A stretch of 18,672 bases of DNA. It comes from SZUA-521 sp041738285 (lineage in GTDB: Bacteria; Pseudomonadota; Gammaproteobacteria; Pseudomonadales; Azotimanducaceae). Position 1 is the first letter of the stretch. Each line of letters begins with the position of its first letter. Shown here one piece after another: positions 1 to 7,495 of this stretch. A program made the translations under genes and the position numbers. The DNA lies in contig JBGSQB010000015.1 of NCBI GenBank assembly GCA_041738285.1, positions 1 to 18,672 on the forward strand. Direction: 5' to 3'. A model generated the notes under the pieces. That model saw nothing but the letters and a program-made list of their open reading frames with translations, ran no database searches and was not told the origin of the DNA.

Positions 1-396
1 GTTGGCGGCGTAGTGGCGTTCGGAGACGACCTCGAAGCCCTTGCGGCGCCGCTGAAACCGGGTATGGCGTTCACGCTGGGTGCGATGGGCTCGCCGACCA
101 CGAACTTCTACAACTCGGCTTATCAGCGCGGTGGCTGGGAAGATGCGGCCCGTGCGGTGCAGTCGTTGTGGGTAGCCGGTCGGCGTGATGAGGCGATCGC
201 CAGAGTTCCCGAGGAGATGGTGGTGGAAGCGAATCTCCTCGGTACGCCGAAAGACGTTGAAGCGCGGGTACGGGCCTACAAAAACGCGGGCATCACGACG
301 CTGAGAGTGGCGCCAGCGGGGGCGACGCTCGCGCATCGACTCGAGACGCTGGCTCAGACCATGGACATCGTCGCGAACGTCAATCGAGATTCCTGA
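1..396 (+). CDS. LLM-class F420/flavin-dependent oxidoreductase, C-terminal part (5' truncated by window edge)
   Basis: The reading frame is open from base 1, so only the last 131 residues of a larger protein (usually about 330-350) are visible. The segment resembles the end of luciferase-like (LLM) TIM-barrel oxidoreductases: a 'GAMGSPTTNFYN' stretch, an amphipathic helix with 'GGWEDAARAVQSLW', then 'ARVPEEMVVEANLLGTP' followed by a helix and a 'GITTLRVAP' strand. In this family that order matches the last barrel elements, and many members use coenzyme F420 or FMN to reduce small organic substrates. The substrate cannot be told from the C-terminus. The next gene starts 12 bp after the stop with a strong Shine-Dalgarno, suggesting co-transcription. 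The family call is fairly secure; the choice of cofactor is not. Confidence 0.8.
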   Translation, partial: VGGVVAFGDDLEALAAPLKPGMAFTLGAMGSPTTNFYNSAYQRGGWEDAARAVQSLWVAGRRDEAIARVPEEMVVEANLLGTPKDVEARVRAYKNAGITTLRVAPAGATLAHRLETLAQTMDIVANVNRDS

Positions 397-408
397 AGGA
401 GATAATCA

Positions 409-756
409 ATGAGCGAAGTAAAAGGTGGGGACAATTCCGGTACGGCGAAGCTGGTGTACATCCTGTACCTGGTCGGCCTCGTCACCGGATCGCTGACGAC
501 GATCGTTGGCCTCGTGATCGCCTACATCAACCGCAGCGAGTCGCCGCCGTGGCTCGCGGATCACTTCACCTACCAGATCCGCACCTTCTGGATCGGGTTC
601 CTCTACGGGCTGATCGGCGGCCTGCTCACGGTCGTTGGCATTGGGTTCCTGCTGTTATTGGCGCTGGCCATCTGGCTTATCGTGCGTTGCGTGAAAGGAT
701 ACCAATGGCTTGCCAACAACCAGGCGCCGGCGGATGTCGAAACCTGGTGGGTGTGA
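409..756 (+). CDS. Small DUF4870-like inner-membrane protein
   Basis: This is a 115-residue protein with about three hydrophobic segments, roughly residues 14-40, 58-76 and 77-95. A polar link 'INRSESPPWLADHFTYQIR' sits between the first and second. The layout, a membrane helix, then 'ES' and a His/Phe/Gln-rich amphipathic stretch, then a helical hairpin, resembles DUF4870-family membrane proteins. No catalytic motif is visible and the function is unknown. The ATG at 409 is well supported: AAGGAG lies at 396-401 with a 7-nt spacer. It sits just behind the LLM oxidoreductase and converges on the enoyl-CoA hydratase with only 6 bp between the two stops. Assignment to DUF4870 is by remembered pattern, not a search. 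Confidence 0.75.
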   Translation: MSEVKGGDNSGTAKLVYILYLVGLVTGSLTTIVGLVIAYINRSESPPWLADHFTYQIRTFWIGFLYGLIGGLLTVVGIGFLLLLALAIWLIVRCVKGYQWLANNQAPADVETWWV

Positions 757-762
757 GCGGAA

Positions 763-1548
763 TCAGGCGTTCTGATCGCGTCCTCGCGACTGGATAGCTG
801 CCCGCCGGGCCGCGACCTTCTCGGCGGATTGCTCGGTGCGGGCATGTAACTGGGTGGCGCGCTGTTCGATCGCCAGCCCTTCTGCCAGAGAAGCCCGCCA
901 GCCTTCGTCCATGATGCGCTTGATGGCGGTGCGCGTGGTGCGGTCGGTGGAGACGATATCCCGGGCGAGGGCACGCGCCGTCGGCATCAATTGATCGGGT
1001 GCGACCACGCGATTGACCAGGCCCCAGTCGTAGGCGGTCTGCGCGTCGAGGAAGTTACCGGTCAGCGACAGTTCCTTGGCGCGGTTGATGCCAATCAGCC
1101 GCGGCAGGCGCTGGGACAGTCCCCAGCCCGGCACGACACCGACGCGGGCGTGAGTGTCGGCAAATCGGGCGGCTGTGGATGCGATCAGAAAGTCGCACAT
1201 CAGTGCAATCTCGAATCCGCCGGTGATCGCAAAGCCGTTGATCGCGCCGATGATCGGTACGTCGCAACTCGCAATGGCACGCGCCAGATCTCCGTCGTTG
1301 GCAGAGCTTGCATCGGTGTCTGGCGCGGTCTCGCCGCCGAGTTCCTTCAGATCCAATCCCGCCGTGAATGCGCGGCCTGTGCCGGTGAGGATGATCACCT
1401 GCGTGTCTGCGTCGCGCGCAAGTTCATCGAACGCACGTGTGATTTCCGCGCGCATGGCCCGCGACAGCGCATTCAGGCTCGATGGACGGTTCAACGTCAC
1501 TGTCGCTATTCCGTCACTGCGTTCAAGGACAATCAGCGCATCGCTCAT
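763..1548 (-). CDS. Enoyl-CoA hydratase/isomerase (crotonase) family protein
   Basis: This 261-residue protein is of normal crotonase length. The two oxyanion-hole segments are visible: 'GTGRAFTAGLDLKEL' (about 56-70, Ala63) and 'GAINGFAITGGFEIALMCD' (101-119, Gly110). Glu113 aligns with the first catalytic Glu of rat hydratase (Glu144). The second catalytic position (rat Glu164) is His133 in 'FADTHARVGVVPGWG', so classical hydratase chemistry is uncertain. The trailing 'SAEKVAARRAAIQSR' is the usual end of the family. I chose the ATG at 1548 because the sequence upstream in frame is Arg/Ser-rich and unlike the family, and this start gives 'MSDALIVLERSDGIATVTLNRP', a typical crotonase N-terminus. 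It likely handles a fatty or branched acyl-CoA; the substrate is unknown. Confidence 0.92.
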   Translation of the reverse strand: MSDALIVLERSDGIATVTLNRPSSLNALSRAMRAEITRAFDELARDADTQVIILTGTGRAFTAGLDLKELGGETAPDTDASSANDGDLARAIASCDVPIIGAINGFAITGGFEIALMCDFLIASTAARFADTHARVGVVPGWGLSQRLPRLIGINRAKELSLTGNFLDAQTAYDWGLVNRVVAPDQLMPTARALARDIVSTDRTTRTAIKRIMDEGWRASLAEGLAIEQRATQLHARTEQSAEKVAARRAAIQSRGRDQNA

Positions 1549-1616
1549 CGGTTCGCTCGCGTGCAGGGAGAGCGTCTGTATAGCGGATGAACAGGGCCGT
1601 CGGCTACCCTGCGTCG

Positions 1617-2816
1617 ATGAATACATCCCGAGCGCCCTCCGAGCACGCGCCGTTCGCGCTCGTTGCCGTGCTGGCCGCAGTGACGGCAACCGGACCCTTC
1701 TCGATGCAGATCTTTCTGCCTGCGCTGCCGGCCATTGCCCGGGATTTCACCGTCGACGCAGCCACAGCGCAGCTCACGTTGAGCGTATCGCTGCTGGCCA
1801 CGGCGCTGGCAACACTCGCCTACGGGCCGCTGGCCGACCGCTTCGGTCGGCGGCCGATGCTGTTTGTCGGTCTCGGGCTGTTCGTGTTGGGGAGTCTGTC
1901 GTGTGCGATTGCACCGGATGTGAACACCTTGATCGCGGCGCGCGTATTGCAGGCGTGCGGGGGCGCCGCCGGCATGGTGATCGCGCGCGCGATCGCGCGC
2001 GACCTGTACGGTCCCACCGGTGCGGCACTCCTGATTTCGCGACTGACCATGGTGATGGTCGTGGCGCCAATGGTGGCGCCATCGATCGGTGGCCTGCTGT
2101 CGGATTCGTTCTCGTGGCGATCGATTTTCTGGGTGGTGGCAGCGGCGGGTGTGCTCGTTGCGGGGTTCATTTTTGTACGCGTTCCGGAGTCAGCACCGCC
2201 AGGCTCCCACGACCCGACGTTCGGTGTCGTGCGGGGGTTCGGGCAGCTCCTATCGTCGCGGCGCTTTCGCCTGCTCATGCTCTATCCGGCGTTCTCATCG
2301 ACGATCTTCTTCACGTTCATCGCCGGGGCGCCGTACGTAATGGTCGAACTGATGCATCGCCCTGCCACCGAGTACGGGCTCTATTTCATGCTTGTAGCGG
2401 GTGGCTTCATCTGTGGTAACTACATCGCGACGCGCATCTCGGCTCGGGTCGGGACACTCCAGATGATGACCTATGGGATGGTGCTCGGGGCAGGTGGCGT
2501 GCTCCTGGCCATGGCCTTGAACGCGACTGGCAATAGCCATCCCGTGGCGTTGTTTGTGCCAATCATGGTGTCGCAGATCGGTCAGGGCATGGGGTTGCCG
2601 AATGCCCAGGCTGCAGTGCTGAACGTATTTCCGCTGCGGGCGGGTACGGCATCCGCGCTTACGGGCTTCTTACAAATGGCGGCGGCAGCCGCCGCAAGCC
2701 AGATCGTCGGAGAGCTGCAGAATGGCAGCGCGTGGCCGATGCTCGCCATCATGGCGGCCGGCGCGTGCGGCGCCTTGACAGTGGCGATCATGGCCCGGAG
2801 CATGAATCTCGAGTAG
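1617..2816 (+). CDS. Bcr/CflA-family MFS drug efflux transporter
   Basis: A 399-residue protein with about 12 hydrophobic helices, the standard MFS length. The first helix ends in 'TGPFSMQIFLPALPAIARDF', the hallmark opening of Bcr/CflA (DHA1) multidrug transporters. MFS motif A, 'GPLADRFGRRPML', lies between helices 2 and 3 at residues 70-82. A later motif, 'VLQACGGAAGMVIARAIARD', is also typical of this subfamily. Members export drugs or small metabolites by proton antiport across the inner membrane. The start is uncertain: ATG 1617 gives a normal N-terminus, but an in-frame ATG at 1587 would add 10 residues, and neither has a clear Shine-Dalgarno. It is divergent from the enoyl-CoA hydratase across 68 bp. 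The CHAD-domain gene follows 10 bp after its stop. Confidence 0.9.
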   Translation: MNTSRAPSEHAPFALVAVLAAVTATGPFSMQIFLPALPAIARDFTVDAATAQLTLSVSLLATALATLAYGPLADRFGRRPMLFVGLGLFVLGSLSCAIAPDVNTLIAARVLQACGGAAGMVIARAIARDLYGPTGAALLISRLTMVMVVAPMVAPSIGGLLSDSFSWRSIFWVVAAAGVLVAGFIFVRVPESAPPGSHDPTFGVVRGFGQLLSSRRFRLLMLYPAFSSTIFFTFIAGAPYVMVELMHRPATEYGLYFMLVAGGFICGNYIATRISARVGTLQMMTYGMVLGAGGVLLAMALNATGNSHPVALFVPIMVSQIGQGMGLPNAQAAVLNVFPLRAGTASALTGFLQMAAAAAASQIVGELQNGSAWPMLAIMAAGACGALTVAIMARSMNLE

Positions 2817-2826
2817 GACTGCGTGG

Positions 2827-3738
2827 ATGCCGTGGCGGTTTGTTCAGATGTACGGCCGTATGCAATTCAGCGACGTCGTGGTCGCGCACGCCTTGTCGGA
2901 GAACAACCGTTGTCTGCGCATCGTCGGCGCTGGGCGCGATTCGTTGAGTTCGGCGAGCATCGGCAACCTCGTTGCCGCAACTCACCGCCTCGAGTCCTGT
3001 TGGGAGCTGCTTCGATTCTGCGTCACCGAGCCGGTGTTTCAAGAAGCGATGGATCGGCTCGCACAGGCAAACAACTGCCTTGCACCAGCGGCTGACGAGG
3101 TCTGCGCGCGTCACGAATTGACGCGACTTGCGGATCGTTCGGGGAAGGAGAAGTCGCGCAGCGCGATGCTTCACGTGATCGATGCGCTCGATGAGTCGCC
3201 GGTCGCGCCGGTCGGCCTCGAGCGACTGTCCGTGGCTTTCGAAGCGGATTCGCGACAGTGGCGCGAACTGCCGCTGACTGGGTTCGACGAAAACGCGATT
3301 CTGGATGGCTTCGAGCGTTGCTACGAGAGTGGCCGAGACTACGGCGCACGCGCGCTGGCGGGTTCTGGGGAGCCGGCATTCACCCAGTGGTCGAGGTGGG
3401 CGCGCGCGACCTTTCACCAGCTCGATCTGATGCGCCCTGCGCTGTCGCCCGACAATCGCGCCCGACGCTGGTGTCTCGGCCGAATCAACGATGGCTTCGA
3501 CAAGCAGCGCGGATTGATCAGCGTCCGCACCCGACTGGGCAGGCTCGCGCTGCCAATCAAGGACCGCATTCGCATCGAGGCCTTGATAGAAACGGGGCTC
3601 GAAGAGTGCCGTTGCCGGGTCATGAAACTGTTCGCCCACGCCTATGGTCCAACGCCGCGGGCATTTCGTGATGGCGTTTGGCTGGATGCGAACCGACTGG
3701 CATACGATGGCGCCGCTGTGTGGCCGCGATCCGCATGA
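2827..3738 (+). CDS. Divergent CHAD-domain protein
   Basis: A 303-residue, all-helical, soluble-looking protein with no signal peptide. Two stretches align by eye with the two CHAD helical signatures: residues 45-63 ('IGNLVAATHRLESCWELLR') with the 'IHdxRvaxKRLRxLLRL' segment, and 185-202 ('FTQWSRWARATFHQLDLM') with 'LHxWRKRVKxLWYQLxL'. CHAD domains bind inorganic polyphosphate through conserved His and basic residues. Here the signature His of both segments is replaced (Gly46 and Thr186), along with the nearby Arg (Val49, Ser189), so polyphosphate binding may be lost or changed. AGGA at 2816-2819 precedes the ATG by 7 nt. The gene probably forms a unit with the upstream MFS gene. The fold assignment is moderate confidence and the role is unknown. 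Confidence 0.65.
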   Translation: MPWRFVQMYGRMQFSDVVVAHALSENNRCLRIVGAGRDSLSSASIGNLVAATHRLESCWELLRFCVTEPVFQEAMDRLAQANNCLAPAADEVCARHELTRLADRSGKEKSRSAMLHVIDALDESPVAPVGLERLSVAFEADSRQWRELPLTGFDENAILDGFERCYESGRDYGARALAGSGEPAFTQWSRWARATFHQLDLMRPALSPDNRARRWCLGRINDGFDKQRGLISVRTRLGRLALPIKDRIRIEALIETGLEECRCRVMKLFAHAYGPTPRAFRDGVWLDANRLAYDGAAVWPRSA

Positions 3739-3794
3739 CTGGAGCTCGAATTGGGCAGGTGATCGGCACCTTGGCGCCATAGCGTCGGGCGCGG

Positions 3795-3823
3795 TTGATT
3801 TGACCCCAGGCGCCGCGTTAAAT
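3795..3823 (+). promoter_or_regulatory. Candidate sigma70-type promoter for the TatT-to-phosphotransferase operon
   Basis: TTGATT at 3795-3800 and TTAAAT at 3818-3823 are separated by exactly 17 bp, each matching four of six consensus bases. They lie in the only sizeable gap (111 bp) upstream of the eight-gene operon. Transcription would start near 3830, leaving a leader of about 20 nt before the TatT start. This is inferred from pattern only. Confidence 0.4.
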
Positions 3824-3837
3824 GGCTCGCTTTTCTC

Positions 3838-3842
3838 AAGGG
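3838..3842 (+). promoter_or_regulatory. Ribosome binding site fixing the TatT start
   Basis: AAGGG lies 7 nt upstream of the ATG at 3850. It favours that start over the in-frame ATG at 3874, although both would keep the lipoprotein signal. Confidence 0.5.
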
Positions 3843-3849
3843 CAGAACG

Positions 3850-4725
3850 ATGGTTGTAACCATCCGATCGAGCATGCTCGAGCGGCTGGCTGCGTTTCTG
3901 GGGGTCCTGGTGATGTTATCGGGATGCACCACCGTCATGTCGTCGGTCACGTCGGATATGTCCGATGGGCTGTCGCAGGCAATGCTGGACAGCGAAGACC
4001 TCGATGGCGTGCGCGATGGGGCGCCAGCCTTCCTGCTGATGCTCGACGGATTTCTGGCGCGCGACCCGAACAACGCCGCTCTGCTCGTTAGCGCAGCCCG
4101 GCTCAACAGCTCCTACGCGGGTGCTTTCGTCGACGATCCGACGCGCCAGCTGCGGATGTCGGAGAAGGCGCTGACGTTGGCGGCCAAAGCCGCCTGCATC
4201 GAGATCGCTGCCACCTGCGGAGCACGTACGCAGACGTACGATGCGTTCTCCGCTTGGATACCGAAACTCACGTCCCAGGACGTCGAATTGGCATACACAT
4301 TGGGCTCGGCCTGGGCCGGGTGGATTCAATTGCGCGCGGATGACTGGGATGCGATCGCTGAGCTGTCGCGTGCGAAAGCGCTGATGGTGCGGGTGGCCGT
4401 ACTGGACGAGTCCTATGATCACGGCAGCCCCGACATGTACCTGGGCGTCTTCGAGACGCTGCTGCCACCAGCGATGGGGGGACGACCCGAAGTCGGGCGT
4501 GCCCATTTCGAGCGCGCGATCGCATTGTCAGGTGGCCGCAACCTGATGGCGAAGGTCATGTTCGCCGAGCGCTACGCGCGCATGATGTTCGAGCGCGAGT
4601 TGCACGATGAACTGCTGACGCAGGTACTGGATGCGGACGTTCGTGAACCCGGCCTGACGCTCGTCAACAGCGTCGCTCAGCAGCGTGCCCGAGCGCTGAT
4701 GGCCAGCGCTGATTCGTACTTTTAG
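3850..4725 (+). CDS. tatT: TatT: TPR-like lipoprotein component of a TRAP transporter
   Basis: A 291-residue lipoprotein. The N-terminal hydrophobic segment ends in a lipobox (LSGC, Cys26), so the mature protein should be lipid-anchored in the periplasm. The rest is helical with degenerate TPR-like repeats. It contains stretches I recognise from the TRAP-associated TatT family: 'DPNNAALLVSAARLNSSYAG', 'LGSAWAGWIQ', 'GRAHFERAIALSGGRNLM' and a closing 'QQRARALMASA' helix. In Treponema pallidum the TatT homologue (Tp0956) is encoded next to TatP and pairs with it in TPR-associated TRAP transporters (TPATs), proposed to take up hydrophobic ligands. The order here, TatT then DctP then DctQ/DctM, is the same. 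The DctP start lies 10 bp after this stop. This gene is probably the first of the eight-gene operon. Confidence 0.88.
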   Translation: MVVTIRSSMLERLAAFLGVLVMLSGCTTVMSSVTSDMSDGLSQAMLDSEDLDGVRDGAPAFLLMLDGFLARDPNNAALLVSAARLNSSYAGAFVDDPTRQLRMSEKALTLAAKAACIEIAATCGARTQTYDAFSAWIPKLTSQDVELAYTLGSAWAGWIQLRADDWDAIAELSRAKALMVRVAVLDESYDHGSPDMYLGVFETLLPPAMGGRPEVGRAHFERAIALSGGRNLMAKVMFAERYARMMFERELHDELLTQVLDADVREPGLTLVNSVAQQRARALMASADSYF

Positions 4726-4730
4726 AGGAG
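4726..4730 (+). promoter_or_regulatory. Strong ribosome binding site for DctP/TatP
   Basis: AGGAG begins immediately after the TatT stop codon and lies 5 nt before the DctP ATG at 4736. It is the clearest Shine-Dalgarno inside the operon; most downstream genes rely on overlap with the preceding gene. Confidence 0.6.
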
Positions 4731-4735
4731 TTTTC

Positions 4736-5740
4736 ATGTCGCTGAGGCGAACGATCCTGTTGGCAACACTGTTGTCGTGTTGGGCGCATCCCGCAGCCGC
4801 CGTGACGTTGAAGATCGCGACGCTCTCGCCGGAAGGTTCTTCGTGGATGAAGGCGATGCGTGCCGCCGGCGAGCAGGTTGCTAGAGATACGTCCGGTCGT
4901 GTGGTGCTGAAGTTCTATCCGGGCGGCGTCATGGGCGACGACAAGGCAGTGCTGCGCAAGATACGGTTTCGTCAGTTGCACGGCGCAGCGCTGACCGGCG
5001 GCAGCTTGACCTCCGCATTTACCGACGTCCAGCTCTACAACCTGCCGATGGTGTTCGAAAACCTCGGTGAGGTGGATTACGTTCGAGCGCGCATGGACGA
5101 GTACATTCTGGCCGGGCTGAAAGCGCACGGATACACCGCACTGGGTATCGCCGAAGTCGGTTTCGCGTACGCGATGAGTAACGTCGACGATGCAAGCGTC
5201 GAAGGCGCTCGGCGGCAGAAGGTCTGGGTGCCCGACGGCGATCCAGGTACCGCATACACTGCCCAGGCATTCGGTATCGCGCCCGTGCCACTGACCATCG
5301 CGGACGTGCTGGCCGGGCTGCAGACCGGGCTCATCAATGCCGTCGCCATGCCGCCCGTGGGTGCCGTAGCGCTGCAGTGGCATACCCAGCTGAAGTATCT
5401 CGTCGATCTGCCACTCATGTACGTCTACGGCACTTTCGTGTTGGCGAACGATTCGATCGAGGGGTTGTCCGAGGCGGATCGTGCGGTCGTCAACGACGTG
5501 CTGTCGACGGGTCTGGCCGGCGTAGACGCCGGCAATCGTAAGGATCACACCGCGGCACTCGGTGCGCTCGGCCGACAAGGGGTCAAGTCGATCGAGCCCA
5601 CGTCGGCGCAGGTCGATGTGTGGCGCGACCATGCGCATCGGGCAACGGAGCATCTGCTGGATCAGGAAGTCGTCACGCGTGCGGCATACGAGACCATGAT
5701 GGCGCACCTGACGACGTACCGTGGTAGTCAGGGTCAGTAA
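4736..5740 (+). CDS. TRAP transporter periplasmic substrate-binding protein (DctP/TatP type)
   Basis: A 334-residue protein with a Sec signal peptide (residues 1-22, ending 'AHPAAA'), followed by 'VTLKIATLSPEGSSWMKAM', a typical DctP opening. Further DctP features are 'FYPGGVMGDDKAVLRKIR', 'LYNLPMVFENLGEVDYVR', and the ligand-domain segment 'AFGIAPVPLTIADVLAGLQTG'. It would capture a solute in the periplasm and deliver it to the DctQM permease. At the position where carboxylate-binding TRAP proteins carry the near-invariant Arg (in a 'K-[IM]-R-V' context), this protein reads 'KVWVP', with Trp164. The ligand is therefore probably not a simple carboxylate. Pairing with TatT points to a TPAT-type transporter and perhaps a hydrophobic ligand (inference). 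Confidence 0.93.
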   Translation: MSLRRTILLATLLSCWAHPAAAVTLKIATLSPEGSSWMKAMRAAGEQVARDTSGRVVLKFYPGGVMGDDKAVLRKIRFRQLHGAALTGGSLTSAFTDVQLYNLPMVFENLGEVDYVRARMDEYILAGLKAHGYTALGIAEVGFAYAMSNVDDASVEGARRQKVWVPDGDPGTAYTAQAFGIAPVPLTIADVLAGLQTGLINAVAMPPVGAVALQWHTQLKYLVDLPLMYVYGTFVLANDSIEGLSEADRAVVNDVLSTGLAGVDAGNRKDHTAALGALGRQGVKSIEPTSAQVDVWRDHAHRATEHLLDQEVVTRAAYETMMAHLTTYRGSQGQ

Positions 5741-6215
5741 CGCGCCTCGCGCATCCGGCGCGCTCGGGCGCGCCATCGAGCGCATCGAGGGCGCGCTCCT
5801 GGTCGCACTGTTCGGCACGTTGGTACTGGCGGCCGTGTATCAGATAGTCGCGCGAAACCTGTGGGGCGGAGGTCTCGGTTGGGGCGATGCCTACGTACGC
5901 ATTGCCGTGTTCTGGATCACCATCATAGGCGCCATGGTTGCGTCACAATCGGATCAGCATATCCGCATCGACCTCGTATCGCGCTACGTCTCAGACTTGG
6001 TGGCGCAGTGGATCGCCAGAGTCACCGCCATGTTCACTGCGGCCATCGCAGCGATCTTTACCTGGAAATCTGCCCAGTTCGTTCACCTCGAATATGAAGA
6101 CGGTCTGATTGCATTTGGGGTAGTGCCGGCCTGGTTGTGTGAGATCGTGATGCCTGTTGGTTTTGCGGTCATCGCGGTCAAGTATCTGATGCGTGCCTTG
6201 GTCCCGCCCCGATGA
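5721..6215 (+). CDS. TRAP transporter small permease (DctQ)
   Basis: A 164-residue protein of normal DctQ length with four hydrophobic helices. Family-typical features are 'VYQIVARNLWGGGLGWGDAYVR' (helix 1 into the loop), 'FWITIIGAMVASQSDQHIRIDLV' (helix 2 and the 'HIRID' motif), and a last helix ending in a basic tail. DctQ forms the small membrane subunit that partners DctM. The only initiator that retains helix 1 and its basic lead-in is GTG at 5721, which lies inside the DctP gene and gives a 20-nt overlap. There is no good Shine-Dalgarno, so translational coupling to DctP is likely. Its stop overlaps the DctM start in an ATGA arrangement. Confidence 0.93.
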   Translation: MVVRVSNAPRASGALGRAIERIEGALLVALFGTLVLAAVYQIVARNLWGGGLGWGDAYVRIAVFWITIIGAMVASQSDQHIRIDLVSRYVSDLVAQWIARVTAMFTAAIAAIFTWKSAQFVHLEYEDGLIAFGVVPAWLCEIVMPVGFAVIAVKYLMRALVPPR

Positions 6216-7495
6216 CTCTGACACTCATTGGCCTGCTGGCGTTGCTTGCAGCAATTGGCGCGCCGCTGTTCGCAGTCGTGCTCGCGGCGGCAATGCTGGG
6301 CTTCTACACATCGCAGATCGACCTGTCGATCGTCGCGATCGAGCTGTTTCGAATCGCGGATACGCCGATGCTGGTTGCATTACCGTTGTTCACCTACACC
6401 GGCTACGTGCTCGCGTCGGCAAACACATCGCGACGCCTGGTGGATCTGTTTCAGGCGATCGCGGGCTGGATGCCGGCAGGTCTCGCCATCGTCGCACTCA
6501 TGGTCTGTGCGCTGTTCACCGCATTGACCGGCGCCTCCGGTGTGACCATCGTCGCGCTCGGTGCGTTGCTGCTGCCCGCGCTCATCAAGGCAGGCTATGA
6601 AGAGCGTTTCAGTCTCGGTCTGGTGACCACGTCGGGGAGTCTCGGCCTGCTGATCGTGCCGTCCGTTCCGCTTATTCTCTACGGCATCGTCGCGCAGCAG
6701 ATCGATGGTGTGACGTTCGAGCTGTCGGATCTGTTCGTGGCAGGACTGGTGCCTGCTGCGCTCATGGTGATTCTGCTGTCGCTGTGGGCGGTGTATCACA
6801 CCCGCGGCGGTGGGATTCCCCGGATCGCGTTCAGTTGGGCGCGGCTGCGGGACGCGCTGGTTGCCGCGCGCTGGGAGTTACCGTTGCCGGTGTTCATCCT
6901 CGGCGGCATCTATGGCGGGTACTTTGCGATCTCCGAAGCGGCAGCAGTCACAGCGCTGTACGTCACACTGATCGAAGTGCTCGCTTATCGCGAGATCCGC
7001 TGGTCAGGGCTTGCGGCCATCGTGCGGGAGTCGATGGTGATGGTCGGCGGTATTCTGCTGATCCTCGGCGCGGCGCTGGCGTTTACCAATTTTCTCGTTG
7101 ATGCAGAAGTACCGCAATCGGCGTTCACGTTCGTGAGTTCGCACATCGAAAGTCCGCTGACGTTCCTGCTGTTGCTGAACCTGATGCTGCTTCTGCTCGG
7201 CGCGGTGCTCGACATATTCGCGGCGCTGGTGATCATGGTGCCTTTGATTCTGCCGGTGGCGCTGGGGTTCGGCATCGACCCCGTGCACCTGGGCATCATC
7301 TTCCTCGCGAACATGCAGATTGGCTACTTCACTCCGCCGATCGGCATGAACCTGTTCGTTGCCAGCTATCGATTCGAAAAGCCGGTGACGGAGTTGTATG
7401 CGGCGAGCTGGCCCTTCATGTGGGTGCTGCTGATTGCGCTCGCAATCATCACCTATGTGCCAGCGGTGAGTCTCGGGTTGGGGCGGTTGCTGTGA
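6212..7495 (+). CDS. TRAP transporter large permease (DctM)
   Basis: A 427-residue, highly hydrophobic protein matching the usual DctM size, with about 11-12 membrane helices. Recognisable family segments include 'ALFTALTGASGVTIVALGAL', 'GSLGLLIVPSVPLILYGI', and near the C-terminus 'IIFLANMQIGYFTPPIGMNLF', the conserved DctM signature. It is the ion-coupled (usually Na+) translocation subunit that receives solute from the DctP protein. The ATG at 6212 overlaps the DctQ stop by 4 nt. Its own stop overlaps the GTG start of the MlaC-like gene by 4 nt, so translation runs directly from the TRAP genes into the lipid-trafficking genes. Confidence 0.95.
   Translation: MTLTLIGLLALLAAIGAPLFAVVLAAAMLGFYTSQIDLSIVAIELFRIADTPMLVALPLFTYTGYVLASANTSRRLVDLFQAIAGWMPAGLAIVALMVCALFTALTGASGVTIVALGALLLPALIKAGYEERFSLGLVTTSGSLGLLIVPSVPLILYGIVAQQIDGVTFELSDLFVAGLVPAALMVILLSLWAVYHTRGGGIPRIAFSWARLRDALVAARWELPLPVFILGGIYGGYFAISEAAAVTALYVTLIEVLAYREIRWSGLAAIVRESMVMVGGILLILGAALAFTNFLVDAEVPQSAFTFVSSHIESPLTFLLLLNLMLLLLGAVLDIFAALVIMVPLILPVALGFGIDPVHLGIIFLANMQIGYFTPPIGMNLFVASYRFEKPVTELYAASWPFMWVLLIALAIITYVPAVSLGLGRLL

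Noticed and set aside
1981..2002. Alternating CG run resembling a near-palindrome or Z-DNA tract
   Set aside because: It is explained by the codons for Ile-Ala-Arg-Ala-Ile-Ala-Arg-Asp in the MFS protein, a conserved segment of the family.
1154..2419. A 421-codon plus-strand open frame covering parts of the enoyl-CoA hydratase and MFS genes
   Set aside because: It is antisense to one recognised gene and out of frame with another, its translation is Arg/Cys/Ala-rich without any domain, and long chance frames are expected at this GC content.
3757..3771. Small hairpin (AGGTG / CACCT) after the CHAD-like gene as a possible terminator
   Set aside because: The stem is only 5 bp with a 5-nt loop and no T-run follows, so it does not qualify as an intrinsic terminator.
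2788..3780. A 330-codon minus-strand frame opposite the CHAD-like gene
   Set aside because: The CHAD-like frame has a Shine-Dalgarno, good spacing to the MFS gene and alignable helices; the antisense product has no family features.
4664..5818. A 384-codon minus-strand frame opposite DctP
   Set aside because: The plus-strand protein is an unmistakable DctP with signal peptide; the antisense translation is rich in Arg, His and Gln and has no recognisable motif.
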